A DNA stretch of 64,000 nucleotides from NCBI GenBank assembly GCA_025463765.1, contig JAODBC010000039.1, positions 1 through 64,000 of the forward strand. The letters run 5' to 3'. Made by a program: the position numbers and the translations under genes. The DNA is from Subtercola sp. (GTDB lineage: Bacteria > Actinomycetota > Actinomycetes > Actinomycetales > Microbacteriaceae). Shown here one piece after another: positions 1 through 8,420 of the stretch; within the stretch, counting starts at the first letter, position 1, and the number at the start of each line of letters is the position of its first letter. The notes under the pieces are model-generated. The model saw only the letters and a list, made by a program, of their open reading frames with translations. It ran no database searches and had not been told where the DNA came from.

Positions 1-123
1 ATCGGTTCGTCGGCGAAAGCGGAACGGGTTCTGGGCTGGAAGCCGAAAGTCGATTTCGGGCAGCTCGTCACGATGATGGTCGAGAACGACGTGATCGAAC
101 AAAAGGCCCTCGCCCGACTGTGA
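1..123 (+). CDS. GDP-mannose 4,6-dehydratase family protein, C-terminal end (partial)
   Basis: Only the last 40 codons are in the window; frame 1 is open from base 1 to a TGA at 121-123. The tail contains AERVLGWKPKVDFGQLV followed by MMVENDV, the typical C-terminus of GDP-mannose 4,6-dehydratase and related extended short-chain dehydrogenases. That enzyme converts GDP-mannose to GDP-4-keto-6-deoxymannose in the cytoplasm, the first step to GDP-fucose or GDP-rhamnose. The next gene belongs to the same family, so two relatives lie in tandem. Whether this copy is the true gmd cannot be settled from the tail. Confidence 0.75.
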   Translation: MGSSAKAERVLGWKPKVDFGQLVTMMVENDVIEQKALARL

Positions 124-182
124 ACGCAGCCCTCCCCACAGCGCCACGATCCCGTGTCGCCTGACCCGAAACGGAAACGACC

Positions 183-1151
183 GTGCCTGTCGCGTTGATC
201 ACCGGTATCTCCGGGCAAGACGGTTCGTACCTGGCCGAGTCGCTGCTCGCCGACGGGTATCAGGTGCACGGTGTCGTGCGCAGCCCGGGCGAGGAGAACA
301 TCGGCGGGCTCGGTGCGCCTGACGCGCTCACCCTGCACACTCTCGATCTGCTCGAACCGGGCAGGCTCGAAGATCTGGTCACCGAGGTGCGACCAGATGA
401 GGTCTACAGTCTCGCGGCGATCAGCTCGGTATTCGAGTCGTGGAAGAACCCAGTACGCACGGGGGAGGTCAACGGGCAGGTGGTTGTCAGGCTGCTCGAG
501 GCCGCGCAACGCTTGAGCGCCGATCACGGGCATCCGGTTCGCCTGGTGCACGCCTCGAGCGCGGAGATCTTCGGGCAGGCGGCCCAGTCCCCGCAGACCG
601 AGTCGACGCCGATCGCCCCGACGTCACCGTACGGGGCGTCGAAGGCGTACGCGCACCTTTCTGCGGGGGTGTTCAGGGCCCGCGGTCTGCACGTTTCGAA
701 CTGTGTGCTCTACAACCACGAGTCCCCGCGCCGGCCCGAGACGTTCGTGACCCGTAAGATCACCGCGAGTGTCGCTCGCATCAGTGCAGGCCTGCAAGAC
801 GGCCTCGAACTCGGTAACCTCGATGCGCGCCGCGACTGGGGCTGGGCTCCCGATTACGTGGCCGCGATGCGATTGGCCGCGACAGCGCCCGAACCCGGGG
901 ACTTCATCATTGCGACCGGCGTCTCACACACCATCGGCGACTTTCTCGATGCCGCCTTCAGCCGGGTCGGCATTACCGACTGGTCGGGCCTCGTGACCGT
1001 GAACCCCGCGTTCGTGCGGCCCGTCGACCCCGCGGAACAACTCGGCGATGCCAGCAAAGCGCACACGGTGCTCGGCTGGTCGCCCACGGTCGACTTCAGC
1101 ACCCTCGTTCACCGCATGGTCGACCACGACCTCCAACTCCTGGCCGCCTGA
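183..1151 (+). CDS. GDP-mannose 4,6-dehydratase-like NAD(P)-dependent sugar dehydratase/epimerase
   Basis: This 322-aa extended short-chain dehydrogenase probably acts on a nucleotide sugar, most likely GDP-mannose or its 4-keto derivative. The N-terminal Rossmann motif TGISGQDGSYL (residues 7-17) is the form found in GDP-mannose dehydratases. The catalytic set is SSAE at 125-128 and YGASK with Tyr150 and Lys154. NHESPRRPETFVTRKI and LDARRDWGWAPDYV are also GMD signatures. It starts with GTG, 59 bp after the preceding partial gene, and is followed 5 bp later by a GT4 glycosyltransferase, so it belongs to a polysaccharide operon. It is shorter than classical Gmd (about 340-370 aa). It could instead be the reductase partner (GDP-4-keto-6-deoxymannose reductase) of the upstream enzyme. 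Confidence 0.8.
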   Translation: MPVALITGISGQDGSYLAESLLADGYQVHGVVRSPGEENIGGLGAPDALTLHTLDLLEPGRLEDLVTEVRPDEVYSLAAISSVFESWKNPVRTGEVNGQVVVRLLEAAQRLSADHGHPVRLVHASSAEIFGQAAQSPQTESTPIAPTSPYGASKAYAHLSAGVFRARGLHVSNCVLYNHESPRRPETFVTRKITASVARISAGLQDGLELGNLDARRDWGWAPDYVAAMRLAATAPEPGDFIIATGVSHTIGDFLDAAFSRVGITDWSGLVTVNPAFVRPVDPAEQLGDASKAHTVLGWSPTVDFSTLVHRMVDHDLQLLAA

Positions 1152-1156
1152 TCGGC

Positions 1157-2365
1157 GTGAACAGCACGACCCGCCCTCGCTCCACCCCGATCGTTCTGCT
1201 CGACGCGACAGCGATTCCCGCCGACCGCGGCGGGGTCGGGCGTTACGTCGAGAATGTCGTGCCCGAACTGGTCGCCGCGGGTGTCGACCTCGTGGTCGTC
1301 TGCCAGCAACGCGACGAAGCCGGGTTCGCGGCGAGCGGCGCCCGCACCATCGTGGCCGCCGGATGGGTGGCACGGGCATCCGGCCGGTTCGTCTGGGAGC
1401 AGGTCGCGCTGCCCGGCATCGCCCGTCGTGCCGGCGCTGCGGTGCTGCACTCGCCGCACTACACCTTTCCGCTGTTCAGCCGTTCGAAGCGCGTGGTCAC
1501 CATTCACGACCTGACATTTTTCACGGCGCCCGAGGTGCACAGCCGCCTGAAGCGGGTGTTCTTTCGCAGCTGGATCCGCGCGGCCAAAGCGCTGCGACTC
1601 GTGGTGGTCACGCCGAGCCAGACCACGGCCGACGAGTACGTGCGCATCACGCGGGCCTCCGCCAGCCGAGTCTTCGCGGCGCCGCTCGGCTACGACACCG
1701 CCGTGTTCCATGTGCCGAGCGAGGCCGATCTCGCCGAGTTCCGCAGCACACTCGTACCCGAACCCGCCACGTGGGTCGCTTTTCTCGGCACGCTCGAGCC
1801 GCGCAAGAACGTTCCCGCTCTCATCGAAGGGTTCGTGAGCGCTACCCGTGCCACCGCGCCCGCCGAACGACCCGCGCTGCTGCTGGCGGGAGGTGCAGGC
1901 TGGGATCAAGCCGTCGACGGCGCGGTCGAAACCGCCCAACGCGACGGTTTTGACATCCGGATGCTCGGTTACACCCCGCTCGCACACCTTCGAGCCCTGC
2001 TCGGCGGCGCCCGCGTCACCGCATACCCGAGCCTCGGCGAAGGGTTCGGCCTGCCCGTGCTCGAGGCCATGGCGAGCGGAGCCTGCGTGCTCACCTCGCG
2101 CGAGCTCTCGTTGCCCGAAGTCGGCGGCGATGCCGTCGCCTACTGCGCCACCGACTCCGCGAGCATCGGCCGAGAGCTCACCCGTCTCTTGGCCGACGAC
2201 GCCCAGCGGGAATCGTATGCCGCTGCGGGCATACAACGGGCCGCTCAGTTCTCGTGGGCTCGCTGCGCCGCCCGGCACACCGTCGCCTATGCCGCCGCCC
2301 TCGGCCGCCCGACGCTACGGCCGAACGTCACGCCCGCATCCCCGGCCGTCGGAGGGCACGCATGA
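1157..2365 (+). CDS. GT4-family glycosyltransferase
   Basis: A 402-aa GT-B fold glycosyltransferase (family GT4), expected to transfer a sugar from a nucleotide donor to a lipid-linked or growing glycan at the cytoplasmic membrane face. Visible signs are the N-terminal GGVGRYVENVVPEL motif, the LGTLEPRKNVPALIEGF linker that opens the C-terminal Rossmann domain, and the donor-binding EGFGLPVLEAMASG with the EX7E pattern at about residue 294. It starts with GTG 5 bp after the preceding gene and overlaps the following GT2 gene by four bases, indicating translational coupling. Donor and linkage cannot be told from the sequence. The neighbouring GDP-sugar enzymes make mannose or a deoxysugar plausible. 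Confidence 0.88.
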   Translation: MNSTTRPRSTPIVLLDATAIPADRGGVGRYVENVVPELVAAGVDLVVVCQQRDEAGFAASGARTIVAAGWVARASGRFVWEQVALPGIARRAGAAVLHSPHYTFPLFSRSKRVVTIHDLTFFTAPEVHSRLKRVFFRSWIRAAKALRLVVVTPSQTTADEYVRITRASASRVFAAPLGYDTAVFHVPSEADLAEFRSTLVPEPATWVAFLGTLEPRKNVPALIEGFVSATRATAPAERPALLLAGGAGWDQAVDGAVETAQRDGFDIRMLGYTPLAHLRALLGGARVTAYPSLGEGFGLPVLEAMASGACVLTSRELSLPEVGGDAVAYCATDSASIGRELTRLLADDAQRESYAAAGIQRAAQFSWARCAARHTVAYAAALGRPTLRPNVTPASPAVGGHA

Positions 2366-3213
2366 CGAGCCCCATCGCACTCGTGACAGTGAGCTACTTC
2401 TCGGGCGACGACGTGGTGAACTGCCTGCGCTCCGTTTCGGCGGCGAGCGCCGAACCGCCTCAGCTGATCGTCGTGAACAATGCGGCGACGGATGACCTGC
2501 AGCCCGTTCTCGCCCCCTTCACCGGTGCAACGGTACTGAACCCCGGCAGCAACCTCGGCTACGGTGCGGCGGTGAACCTCGCCGCCCGGTCACTGCCGGC
2601 GTCGGCCGAATGGATTCTCGTCACCAACCCCGACGTCGAGTTCACCCCCGGCAGCATCGACGCTCTTCTTGCCGTCGCGACGGCAGACGACCGCATCGGA
2701 GTGGTCGGCCCGCGCATCACCAATGACGACGGCACGATCTATCCGTCGGCCAGGGCGCTGCCGTCTCTCACGGCCGGCGCCGGCCACGCGATCTTTCACC
2801 GGGTGTGGCCCGGAAACCCCTGGTCGCGCCGCTACCTGCAGGCCGACCGTTCGCAGACCCGTTCAGACCAACCGGTGACCTCGGGCTGGCTCTCTGGCGC
2901 CTGCCTGCTCGTTCGCCGGTCGGCGTTCGAAGAGGTCGGCGGTTTCGACGACCGCTTTTTCATGTACTTCGAAGACGTCGACCTCGGCGAGCGGCTGGCG
3001 AACGCCGGCTGGAAGGTGCTCTACGTACCGACGGCCTCGGTGGCCCATGCGGGCGGCACCTCGACGAAGGCGCACTCCGCGGCGATGACGCGGGCGCACC
3101 ATCACAGCGCGTATCTCTACCTCGCCAAGCGGTACCACCAGTGGTACTACCTTCCCGTTCGTCTGGCCCTGCGCCTCGGCCTCGGCCTGCGCTCTGCTGC
3201 AGCCGGGCGGTGA
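2362..3213 (+). CDS. GT2-family glycosyltransferase (rhamnosyltransferase-like)
   Basis: A 283-aa GT-A fold transferase starting MTSPIALVTVSYFSGDD. A longer reading frame begins at 2254, but the ATG at 2362 has GGAGGG six bases upstream and overlaps the previous stop as ATGA, so it is preferred. Motifs are NNAATDD near residue 35, NPGSNLGYGAAVNL, the metal-binding NPDVEF near residue 90, and GGFDDRFFMYFEDVDLGERL, which is characteristic of the WbbL-like rhamnosyltransferase group of GT2. It likely adds a deoxyhexose or related sugar to a lipid-linked glycan. It sits between a GT4 and a GT-C membrane protein in one operon. Substrate specificity is an inference. Confidence 0.88.
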   Translation: MTSPIALVTVSYFSGDDVVNCLRSVSAASAEPPQLIVVNNAATDDLQPVLAPFTGATVLNPGSNLGYGAAVNLAARSLPASAEWILVTNPDVEFTPGSIDALLAVATADDRIGVVGPRITNDDGTIYPSARALPSLTAGAGHAIFHRVWPGNPWSRRYLQADRSQTRSDQPVTSGWLSGACLLVRRSAFEEVGGFDDRFFMYFEDVDLGERLANAGWKVLYVPTASVAHAGGTSTKAHSAAMTRAHHHSAYLYLAKRYHQWYYLPVRLALRLGLGLRSAAAGR

Positions 3214-3216
3214 ATC

Positions 3217-4665
3217 GTGCGTGAATCCCGGCTGATCGGCATCACGTTCAGGGCTCTGTTCGCGGCCGGCATCGCTTTGCGTATCGTGCTGCTCTTCACC
3301 TCGGTCTGGCAGCTCGACTCCGACAATGCCGTGGTCTACCTCATCGCGAAGCACGTCTCCGAGGGTGACATCGCCTGGTTCTTCTGGGGCCAGCAGTACG
3401 GCGGCACGCTGCTCGAGTTCGCCGCGGGCGCGGGGATGCTCGTGTTCGGGCCGCACGTCGAGGTGCTCGGTGTGACGAGCATCCTGATCGTCGCCGGCTG
3501 CGCGCTCGTTGTGCGGCACGTCGCCACCCTGGCGTTCGACAGGCGCACGGGGTACGTAGCCGCGACGCTGTTCTGGTTCTCAGGCTTCTGGATGCTGCAC
3601 GTGAGCATCAGCGACCCCGGATTCTACGGGCCAAGTGTTCTGCTCGGTCTGGGCAGCGTGGCGATCGCGTTGCGCCCGCAGATGCATCGCCCGATCGTGC
3701 AGTGGCTTCTGGCCGGGCTTCTCGCGGGCCTTGCCCTCTGGCAGTCGCCGATGGGCTTTCTGCTCGCGCTGCCCGGGCTCATTGTTCTGCTTTCTCGGCA
3801 ACGAGTGTGGCAGCGCTGGCTGTCTGGCATCGGCGCGTTCCTCGTGGGCGCGCTGCCGTACATTCTTCTGACGGTGCTGCCCGCCGATCATCCTGCCCCC
3901 AACCGCTTCGGCGGCTGGGGCACGAGCATCGTCAACCTCGGCGGAATGTTCACCGCGGTGCTCGCCTCGACCTTCGGAGCCGAGAACGCCATCTCCGGGG
4001 TGCTCGTCGGGCTGCTCTGCTTAGGCCTGTTGGTGGTGCTCGCCGTGATCGCCGCGCGCCGGCGCAACACCTGGGCCGGCGTGCTGGTGGCGGGCGCGCT
4101 GCTCGAGGTGCTGCTCATCGCGCCACTGGCCGGCATCGTGCTCAGCGCCACCGACTTTCGGTACAGCTTCTTTCTGCTGCCGGCACTGGTCATCTCGGCC
4201 GGCTGGTTACTGACGCGCATCCGTCTGCTCGGATTCGCCGCGATGCTGCTCTCGGTCGTACTGACGATCTGCCAGATCTACATCGTCTTTCCGGTGCCGC
4301 AGTTCAGCACGCAGAACCGCTACATCATCGGGGACATCTCGGCGCTCGGCGACTACCTGGAGGCGCACCAGGTGAAGGCGGCGCTGGGCGACTACTGGCT
4401 CGCCTACGCGGTGACGGCCGAGACCAACGAACAGGTGACGGTCGGGGCGCTGGCCATCAATCGTCGTTATGTGCCCTACGAAGAGGCGGCCGTGGCTCAA
4501 GACCCCGTCGTGCTCATCGTCTACGCGGGCGCGACCAACGACGAGGCGCTGAAGAAAAACAGTCAGAAGTTTCCCCCCTCGACCCGGGTCGAGGTCTCCG
4601 GCTTTGCGATCTACACCTTCGCCCAGCCCTTCTCCCCCTTCGCGTACAGCTGGGACTTGTACTGA
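3217..4665 (+). CDS. Polytopic membrane protein, GT-C/GT39-like glycosyltransferase
   Basis: A 482-aa protein with about ten to eleven hydrophobic segments and a short extracytoplasmic C-terminal domain. The first external loop carries LDSDNAVVYLIAKH, an acidic motif in the position where GT-C enzymes (Pmt/GT39, ArnT-like) keep their catalytic Asp. GT-C enzymes use polyprenyl-phosphate sugars outside the membrane; the GtrA-type protein at 16610 and the GT2 proteins at 12452 and 63502 could supply such donors. It starts with GTG 3 bp after the GT2 gene and closes the operon. It was not matched to a named family beyond the GT-C-like architecture, so the exact function is open. Confidence 0.7.
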   Translation: MRESRLIGITFRALFAAGIALRIVLLFTSVWQLDSDNAVVYLIAKHVSEGDIAWFFWGQQYGGTLLEFAAGAGMLVFGPHVEVLGVTSILIVAGCALVVRHVATLAFDRRTGYVAATLFWFSGFWMLHVSISDPGFYGPSVLLGLGSVAIALRPQMHRPIVQWLLAGLLAGLALWQSPMGFLLALPGLIVLLSRQRVWQRWLSGIGAFLVGALPYILLTVLPADHPAPNRFGGWGTSIVNLGGMFTAVLASTFGAENAISGVLVGLLCLGLLVVLAVIAARRRNTWAGVLVAGALLEVLLIAPLAGIVLSATDFRYSFFLLPALVISAGWLLTRIRLLGFAAMLLSVVLTICQIYIVFPVPQFSTQNRYIIGDISALGDYLEAHQVKAALGDYWLAYAVTAETNEQVTVGALAINRRYVPYEEAAVAQDPVVLIVYAGATNDEALKKNSQKFPPSTRVEVSGFAIYTFAQPFSPFAYSWDLY

Positions 4666-4775
4666 GAGCAGCACGCAAGTCGAGTAGCACTCGTCGCCAA
4701 TGCGGTTGCCCCCGCCTTCGGCTACTGCTATGGTGAGGTCGTCGGCCGGCATATTTGCGCAGGTACGACCCCATG

Positions 4776-4910
4776 TCTTAGGTCAAAAGTTTCCCAGGCA
4801 TTCAGGTACCACGTTTCAAGTACCCACGCTTTATGCTTTCAGGTCAAACGTACCGAAGTCATAAGTTTCAAGCATGACGTTCTATGTATTACGTTTTCAG
4901 GTTCTCACGT
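4776..4910 (+). repeat. Degenerate direct repeats (TTCAGGT..ACGT) in an AT-rich intergenic patch
   Basis: Between the GT-C gene and the small ORF at 4947 the base composition drops visibly and short motifs recur. TTCAGGT is at 4801, 4838 and 4896, each followed 3-6 bases later by ACG(T), and a weaker TTAGGTC lies near 4778. TTTCAAG-type heptamers recur between them (about 4814, 4865). The spacing is uneven. They may be binding sites for a regulator of the downstream genes, or decayed sequence. No promoter hexamers are convincing. Confidence 0.4.
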
Positions 4911-4946
4911 CTTCAAGCAGGTTTCGTTTGAAGGATCAGAATCAAA

Positions 4947-5108
4947 ATGAACATAAACAATCAGCGAATCGCCGCAGTAACGCTTCTTATATCGTTCTTC
5001 TGTGTCGCCGTATTTGCTCATGAACGAGTATTCGATCTGCTTTGGGCAGTTCTGTTCGCCGTGATAATCGATAAATCCGGCACTGACTGGCCGCAGCCTC
5101 ACCCATAG
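4947..5108 (+). CDS. Small hypothetical membrane protein (53 aa)
   Basis: The frame opens with ATG at 4947 and closes at TAG 5106-5108. The peptide begins MNINNQRIAAVTLLISFF and contains two hydrophobic runs, roughly residues 9-24 and 31-42, followed by a short polar tail ending DWPQPHP. GAAGGA at 4930-4935 lies about 11 bases upstream, long but usable. It ends just before the hairpin at 5141, so the stretch has a ribosome site, an ORF and a terminator-like element in the right order. Codon use is AT-richer than the neighbouring glycosyltransferases, matching the patch as a whole. No homologue is recognised. It could be a non-coding interval, since a longer antisense frame overlaps it. Confidence 0.4.
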   Translation: MNINNQRIAAVTLLISFFCVAVFAHERVFDLLWAVLFAVIIDKSGTDWPQPHP

Positions 5109-5140
5109 GCTCGGCGTTCGGACTCGTTCTCCACATGCAC

Positions 5141-5171
5141 ATAGGGGCTCCACCACAGGTGGAGCCCCTAT
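5141..5171 (+). terminator. Strong 14-bp hairpin without T-run
   Basis: Positions 5141-5154 pair perfectly with 5158-5171 around a three-base ACA loop. No run of T follows. It separates the small ORF from the gene starting at 5194 and lies only about ten bases before that gene's ribosome site, so it may terminate upstream transcription or control translation of the next gene. Confidence 0.65.
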
Positions 5172-5193
5172 CCAAACTTAGGTGGTGTCATCT

Positions 5194-6531
5194 GTGCTCT
5201 ACATTGTTGACTTAGTCAGTCTTAATGCAAATGCATCTTCAAACGTGATCAGCAGTATCTCGAAGCGTCTGGTACCGGGCGATCAGGTCACGTACGTTGC
5301 GGGATTCACGCAGGCTCTGATTCCGGCAGAGATCGGAGACGCAGCGATCTTGCGTGTGCTCGAGAGCGACCTCAGAGACGACAAGCTGTTTGTTGCTCGT
5401 CTCTTCGAGGGCGTGGTGTCAGCCCGCGCAGAAGACACAGAGGTGTCGCTCGCCTCGTATCTCACGCGACTCCAAACTGCTTTCGACGCACAATTCGCGC
5501 AAGACGATGGTGCGCATTTTCTCTCGCTCGAAGTCGAGACCGCGCAGACGAAGGCCCTGACCTGGGATCCGGCCTTCATGACCGAACGGCGAGCCGCACT
5601 CGTGCTCGCCAGCGTGGTTGCTGACCATCCAGACCAGGCAGCGCCGCAGACCGCCCTCCGAACCGCCCTCGGAAACAAGGACTCGCGGTTCGCGCGAACG
5701 AGTGGGATCCCATTTTCGGTTGCACCTCGATTCATCTCGGCCGTTGTCGAAGTCGGCGTGCGCGCCGGATTCGTCGAGATAGTCGAGTCGGCCAAGCCTG
5801 GAGGAACACCTCTGATTGCGCTGACCGCTGCCGGTGCGCAGGCCCTCTCGACTACGGCCGCTCTACCCGCCGCGACCAGACCGACTCCGGAGATCGAAAC
5901 GACGGAGCACGAGCCAGTCAATGTTGACAAAGCTCAGCTGTGGCTGATTCTGCTCCGACACAATTTCGGGCCATTCCAGCAGGTTCGCGGGGAAATATAC
6001 GACGACCTGGAACTCCTTGCGAGAAACAACCCCGGCTATGACGCCATGAAGGTTGTTCGTAAAGCGGTCGGCAGCGCCCGAGTCAGGTACGTGACGCCGG
6101 CCGGAAGAAGCGGGCTGCCGTGGGGCAAAGTTCAAGAGTTCATGAAGGTTCTCCTCAGACGAGAACGCGTCTTACTCTCAGGCGTAGAGTTCGTGGAGCC
6201 TCTCTACGGTCCGGGCCACCCCGTCGTTGACGGAATCGTCGATGACTTCCGCCAGAGACTCGATTGCAGCATCGTGCTTCACCTGCTCGAGATCGGCGCG
6301 GAGATCGAATACGACGACGAGATTCCGTTGGCAGCAACACTGTACGACAGCCTGTCAGAGGCAAACCAAGATCGGGCGCAAACAGTGCTGAATCGAATTA
6401 TTCAAGACGGCACTGCATCGGTTGATGCTCGATCCGGCCAGATCGTGTTGGCGACGCCGCCGAGTCTGGAGGCCGCGTTGCTCGACGGATTGGATGTCGC
6501 CGGCGACTTCGCTGTCGATCCTGCAGCTTAG
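5194..6531 (+). CDS. Hypothetical protein, possibly with winged-helix-like segments
   Basis: A 445-aa soluble protein that I do not recognise. In-frame GTG codons exist at 5182, 5185 and 5194; the last is chosen because AGGTGG (5180-5185) lies eight bases before it. There is no signal peptide or membrane segment. The N-terminal half (MLYIVDLVSL...) is followed by a stretch with RFISAVVEVGVRAGFVEIVE then TPLIALTAAG near residues 180-215, which resembles a winged-helix wing. A low-complexity Ala/Thr/Pro/Glu linker (about 220-245) leads to a C-terminal region with DKAQLWLILLRHNFGPFQQV and LLRRERVLLSGVEFVEP. It stands between polysaccharide genes, behind AT-rich repeats and a hairpin, so it may be acquired. 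A regulatory or nucleic-acid-binding role is only a guess. Confidence 0.75.
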   Translation: MLYIVDLVSLNANASSNVISSISKRLVPGDQVTYVAGFTQALIPAEIGDAAILRVLESDLRDDKLFVARLFEGVVSARAEDTEVSLASYLTRLQTAFDAQFAQDDGAHFLSLEVETAQTKALTWDPAFMTERRAALVLASVVADHPDQAAPQTALRTALGNKDSRFARTSGIPFSVAPRFISAVVEVGVRAGFVEIVESAKPGGTPLIALTAAGAQALSTTAALPAATRPTPEIETTEHEPVNVDKAQLWLILLRHNFGPFQQVRGEIYDDLELLARNNPGYDAMKVVRKAVGSARVRYVTPAGRSGLPWGKVQEFMKVLLRRERVLLSGVEFVEPLYGPGHPVVDGIVDDFRQRLDCSIVLHLLEIGAEIEYDDEIPLAATLYDSLSEANQDRAQTVLNRIIQDGTASVDARSGQIVLATPPSLEAALLDGLDVAGDFAVDPAA

Positions 6532-6542
6532 GCACGCGAGCG

Positions 6543-8420
6543 TTAGGACTTCAGCACGAACAGCTCGTAGCGTTTGTCTTTGTCGCCGCTGACGAGGGTG
6601 GGGGCGCTGGGGTCGGCGACGGAGCTGACGAAGGCCTGCCAGTAACCGGGCGACTCGGTGAACGCGAAGGTGTCGACGAGAATCGCACACGCCCCCGACT
6701 CCTTCACGTCTGCCGCGAACGCTGCGGGCGCATCGTCGTCCGACCAGAAGGAATTCGCATTGGTGCCGACGACGGAGCCGTAACTCCAGCGCAGGCTGGA
6801 ATCACCCGCGTAGTCGTAGAGCAGACCCTCGTCGTAATCGCCCATCTGCCCCAGGTTGCCCGTCTCCGGAAAGCCCTTCAGAGGCAGCTGCACGATGCCG
6901 CAGTTCTCACCGACGGTGCCCTCGATCTGACTCACGAACGACCGCAAGTCGGAATCGTCGGTGACCTGGATGTCGAATGCCTTGCGCGGGCCGACGACCT
7001 GGTCGACAACCGCGACCAGCCCGAGCACGACCAGAATCACGATGCGCAGCCACACCTTCTTCGTGATCATGTCGATGAGCACAGCCAGCACGCCTAGCGC
7101 GAGCAGACTGAGCACAATCGACATGCGCGACCAGGTTCTGATCTCGGGCGAGACGGCCCACGCCAGCAGCGCCCCAAGCCCGGCGACCAAGAAGAAGAGA
7201 AACGCCACCACGAAGGCCACGAGCAGCGCGCCGATGCGGTCGTCGTCGATGAAGCGAGTGACCACCGTGGGCTTACGAAGACCGGTCACGACAGAGCCGC
7301 GCATCAACCGCACCACGACGACCACGAGCACAACGGCGAAGGCCAGACCTGTGACGATGGCCGTCGACGGGTTCTCGCTCGAGGGCGACGTCGGTGACTG
7401 GCTCTGGTAGATCTGCGCCCACTGGGCCAGCTTGGCGAACCCCGTCGACGGAGCCGGCAGCAGCAGATTCATGATCTTGCCGCCGTACAGCTCTGACTCG
7501 AGGGGCAGCCGGGCACCGAAATACTTCGCGTACCGGTCGCCCAAGTTCAGCGAAAGCACCGCCAGCTGGGCCCCGATGAAGACCACGAGCATCCCGGTTG
7601 TGACGGTCGGCCACAGCATGGTGTGCACGAACTCACGACGCGATCGGCTTCGAACGAGCTCGAGCACGGCTTTGACAGCCCAGGTTCCGCCTACCACGAT
7701 GGCCGCGAAAACGAAGTAATACGACTGCGTCAGCGCGACGAGCAGCGTGATCACCACAATCGGCAGCCACACCCGCCAACGCCGTTGAGCGACCGAACGC
7801 GAGCGAGAAACCCACCCGGCGAACGGGTTCATGGTGTCGCCGGCGACCATCAGCACGAGAATGCCGATGAGCGGCACCGCCCAGTAGTTCGCTAGAAACG
7901 GATGCCCGTACAGCAGTTGAACGAAGTGGTACGGCACCGTCGCGAACAGAATCGCGAAGAAGATCGCTATGGCACGCCGAACTCGCAGTGCGCGAAAGAA
8001 GAAGTACGCCGTGAATCCCGCGCCGATGAAGCCGGCCAGCGAGTACACATTCAGCGCCCAGATGCCGCTCGGCAGCACCGGAGAGAAGATCAGAACGAAC
8101 AGAGCCGACCACGGGTCGAACAGAGGGGCGAAGAAGAGATTCTGAGCGTTGGGAAAGCCGAGGTTGTGGTTGGGCAGAAAGGGAAAGGTGTGCAGAGCGC
8201 TGCTGAAGATGTCGTAGTGCAGCACCTGGTCGTTTCCGCCGCTGCCCCAGCGCTCGCCGAGCTGCGACGGGTCGATCTTCAGCACGTAGAGCGCGATGAC
8301 GAGGGCCACCACCCCGCAGCCCAGCGCGATCAGCGCCTCGATTCCCGCCCTGCGCCACGGCGCGAAATTCGCAATCGCCGACTTCATGCTCCGTCTATCC
8401 GCCCTCTGATCTGCCGTCAT
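6543..8420 (-). CDS. Large polytopic membrane protein (YfhO/GT-C-like) with extracytoplasmic C-terminal domain
   Basis: A 625-aa protein with about eleven hydrophobic segments and a soluble C-terminal part of about 150 residues ending DKRYELFVLKS. The architecture (long first external loop with QVLHYDIFSSALHTFPF, many helices, then a globular tail) is like YfhO and other GT-C glycosyltransferases, which move sugars from polyprenyl carriers outside the membrane. The frame extends to 8597, but ATG at 8420 overlaps the upstream stop as TGATG and gives a sensible N-terminus. It is the last gene of a coupled operon with 8420-10600 and 10597-11184. A role in assembling or anchoring the glycan bound by those secreted proteins is an inference. 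Confidence 0.7.
   Translation of the reverse strand: MTADQRADRRSMKSAIANFAPWRRAGIEALIALGCGVVALVIALYVLKIDPSQLGERWGSGGNDQVLHYDIFSSALHTFPFLPNHNLGFPNAQNLFFAPLFDPWSALFVLIFSPVLPSGIWALNVYSLAGFIGAGFTAYFFFRALRVRRAIAIFFAILFATVPYHFVQLLYGHPFLANYWAVPLIGILVLMVAGDTMNPFAGWVSRSRSVAQRRWRVWLPIVVITLLVALTQSYYFVFAAIVVGGTWAVKAVLELVRSRSRREFVHTMLWPTVTTGMLVVFIGAQLAVLSLNLGDRYAKYFGARLPLESELYGGKIMNLLLPAPSTGFAKLAQWAQIYQSQSPTSPSSENPSTAIVTGLAFAVVLVVVVVRLMRGSVVTGLRKPTVVTRFIDDDRIGALLVAFVVAFLFFLVAGLGALLAWAVSPEIRTWSRMSIVLSLLALGVLAVLIDMITKKVWLRIVILVVLGLVAVVDQVVGPRKAFDIQVTDDSDLRSFVSQIEGTVGENCGIVQLPLKGFPETGNLGQMGDYDEGLLYDYAGDSSLRWSYGSVVGTNANSFWSDDDAPAAFAADVKESGACAILVDTFAFTESPGYWQAFVSSVADPSAPTLVSGDKDKRYELFVLKS

Noticed and set aside
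4905-5156. 83-codon minus-strand ORF in the AT-rich gap
   Set aside because: It overlaps the plus-strand small ORF that has a ribosome site, and its start lies inside the hairpin region. Neither is proven, but the plus-strand frame has a more credible membrane peptide.
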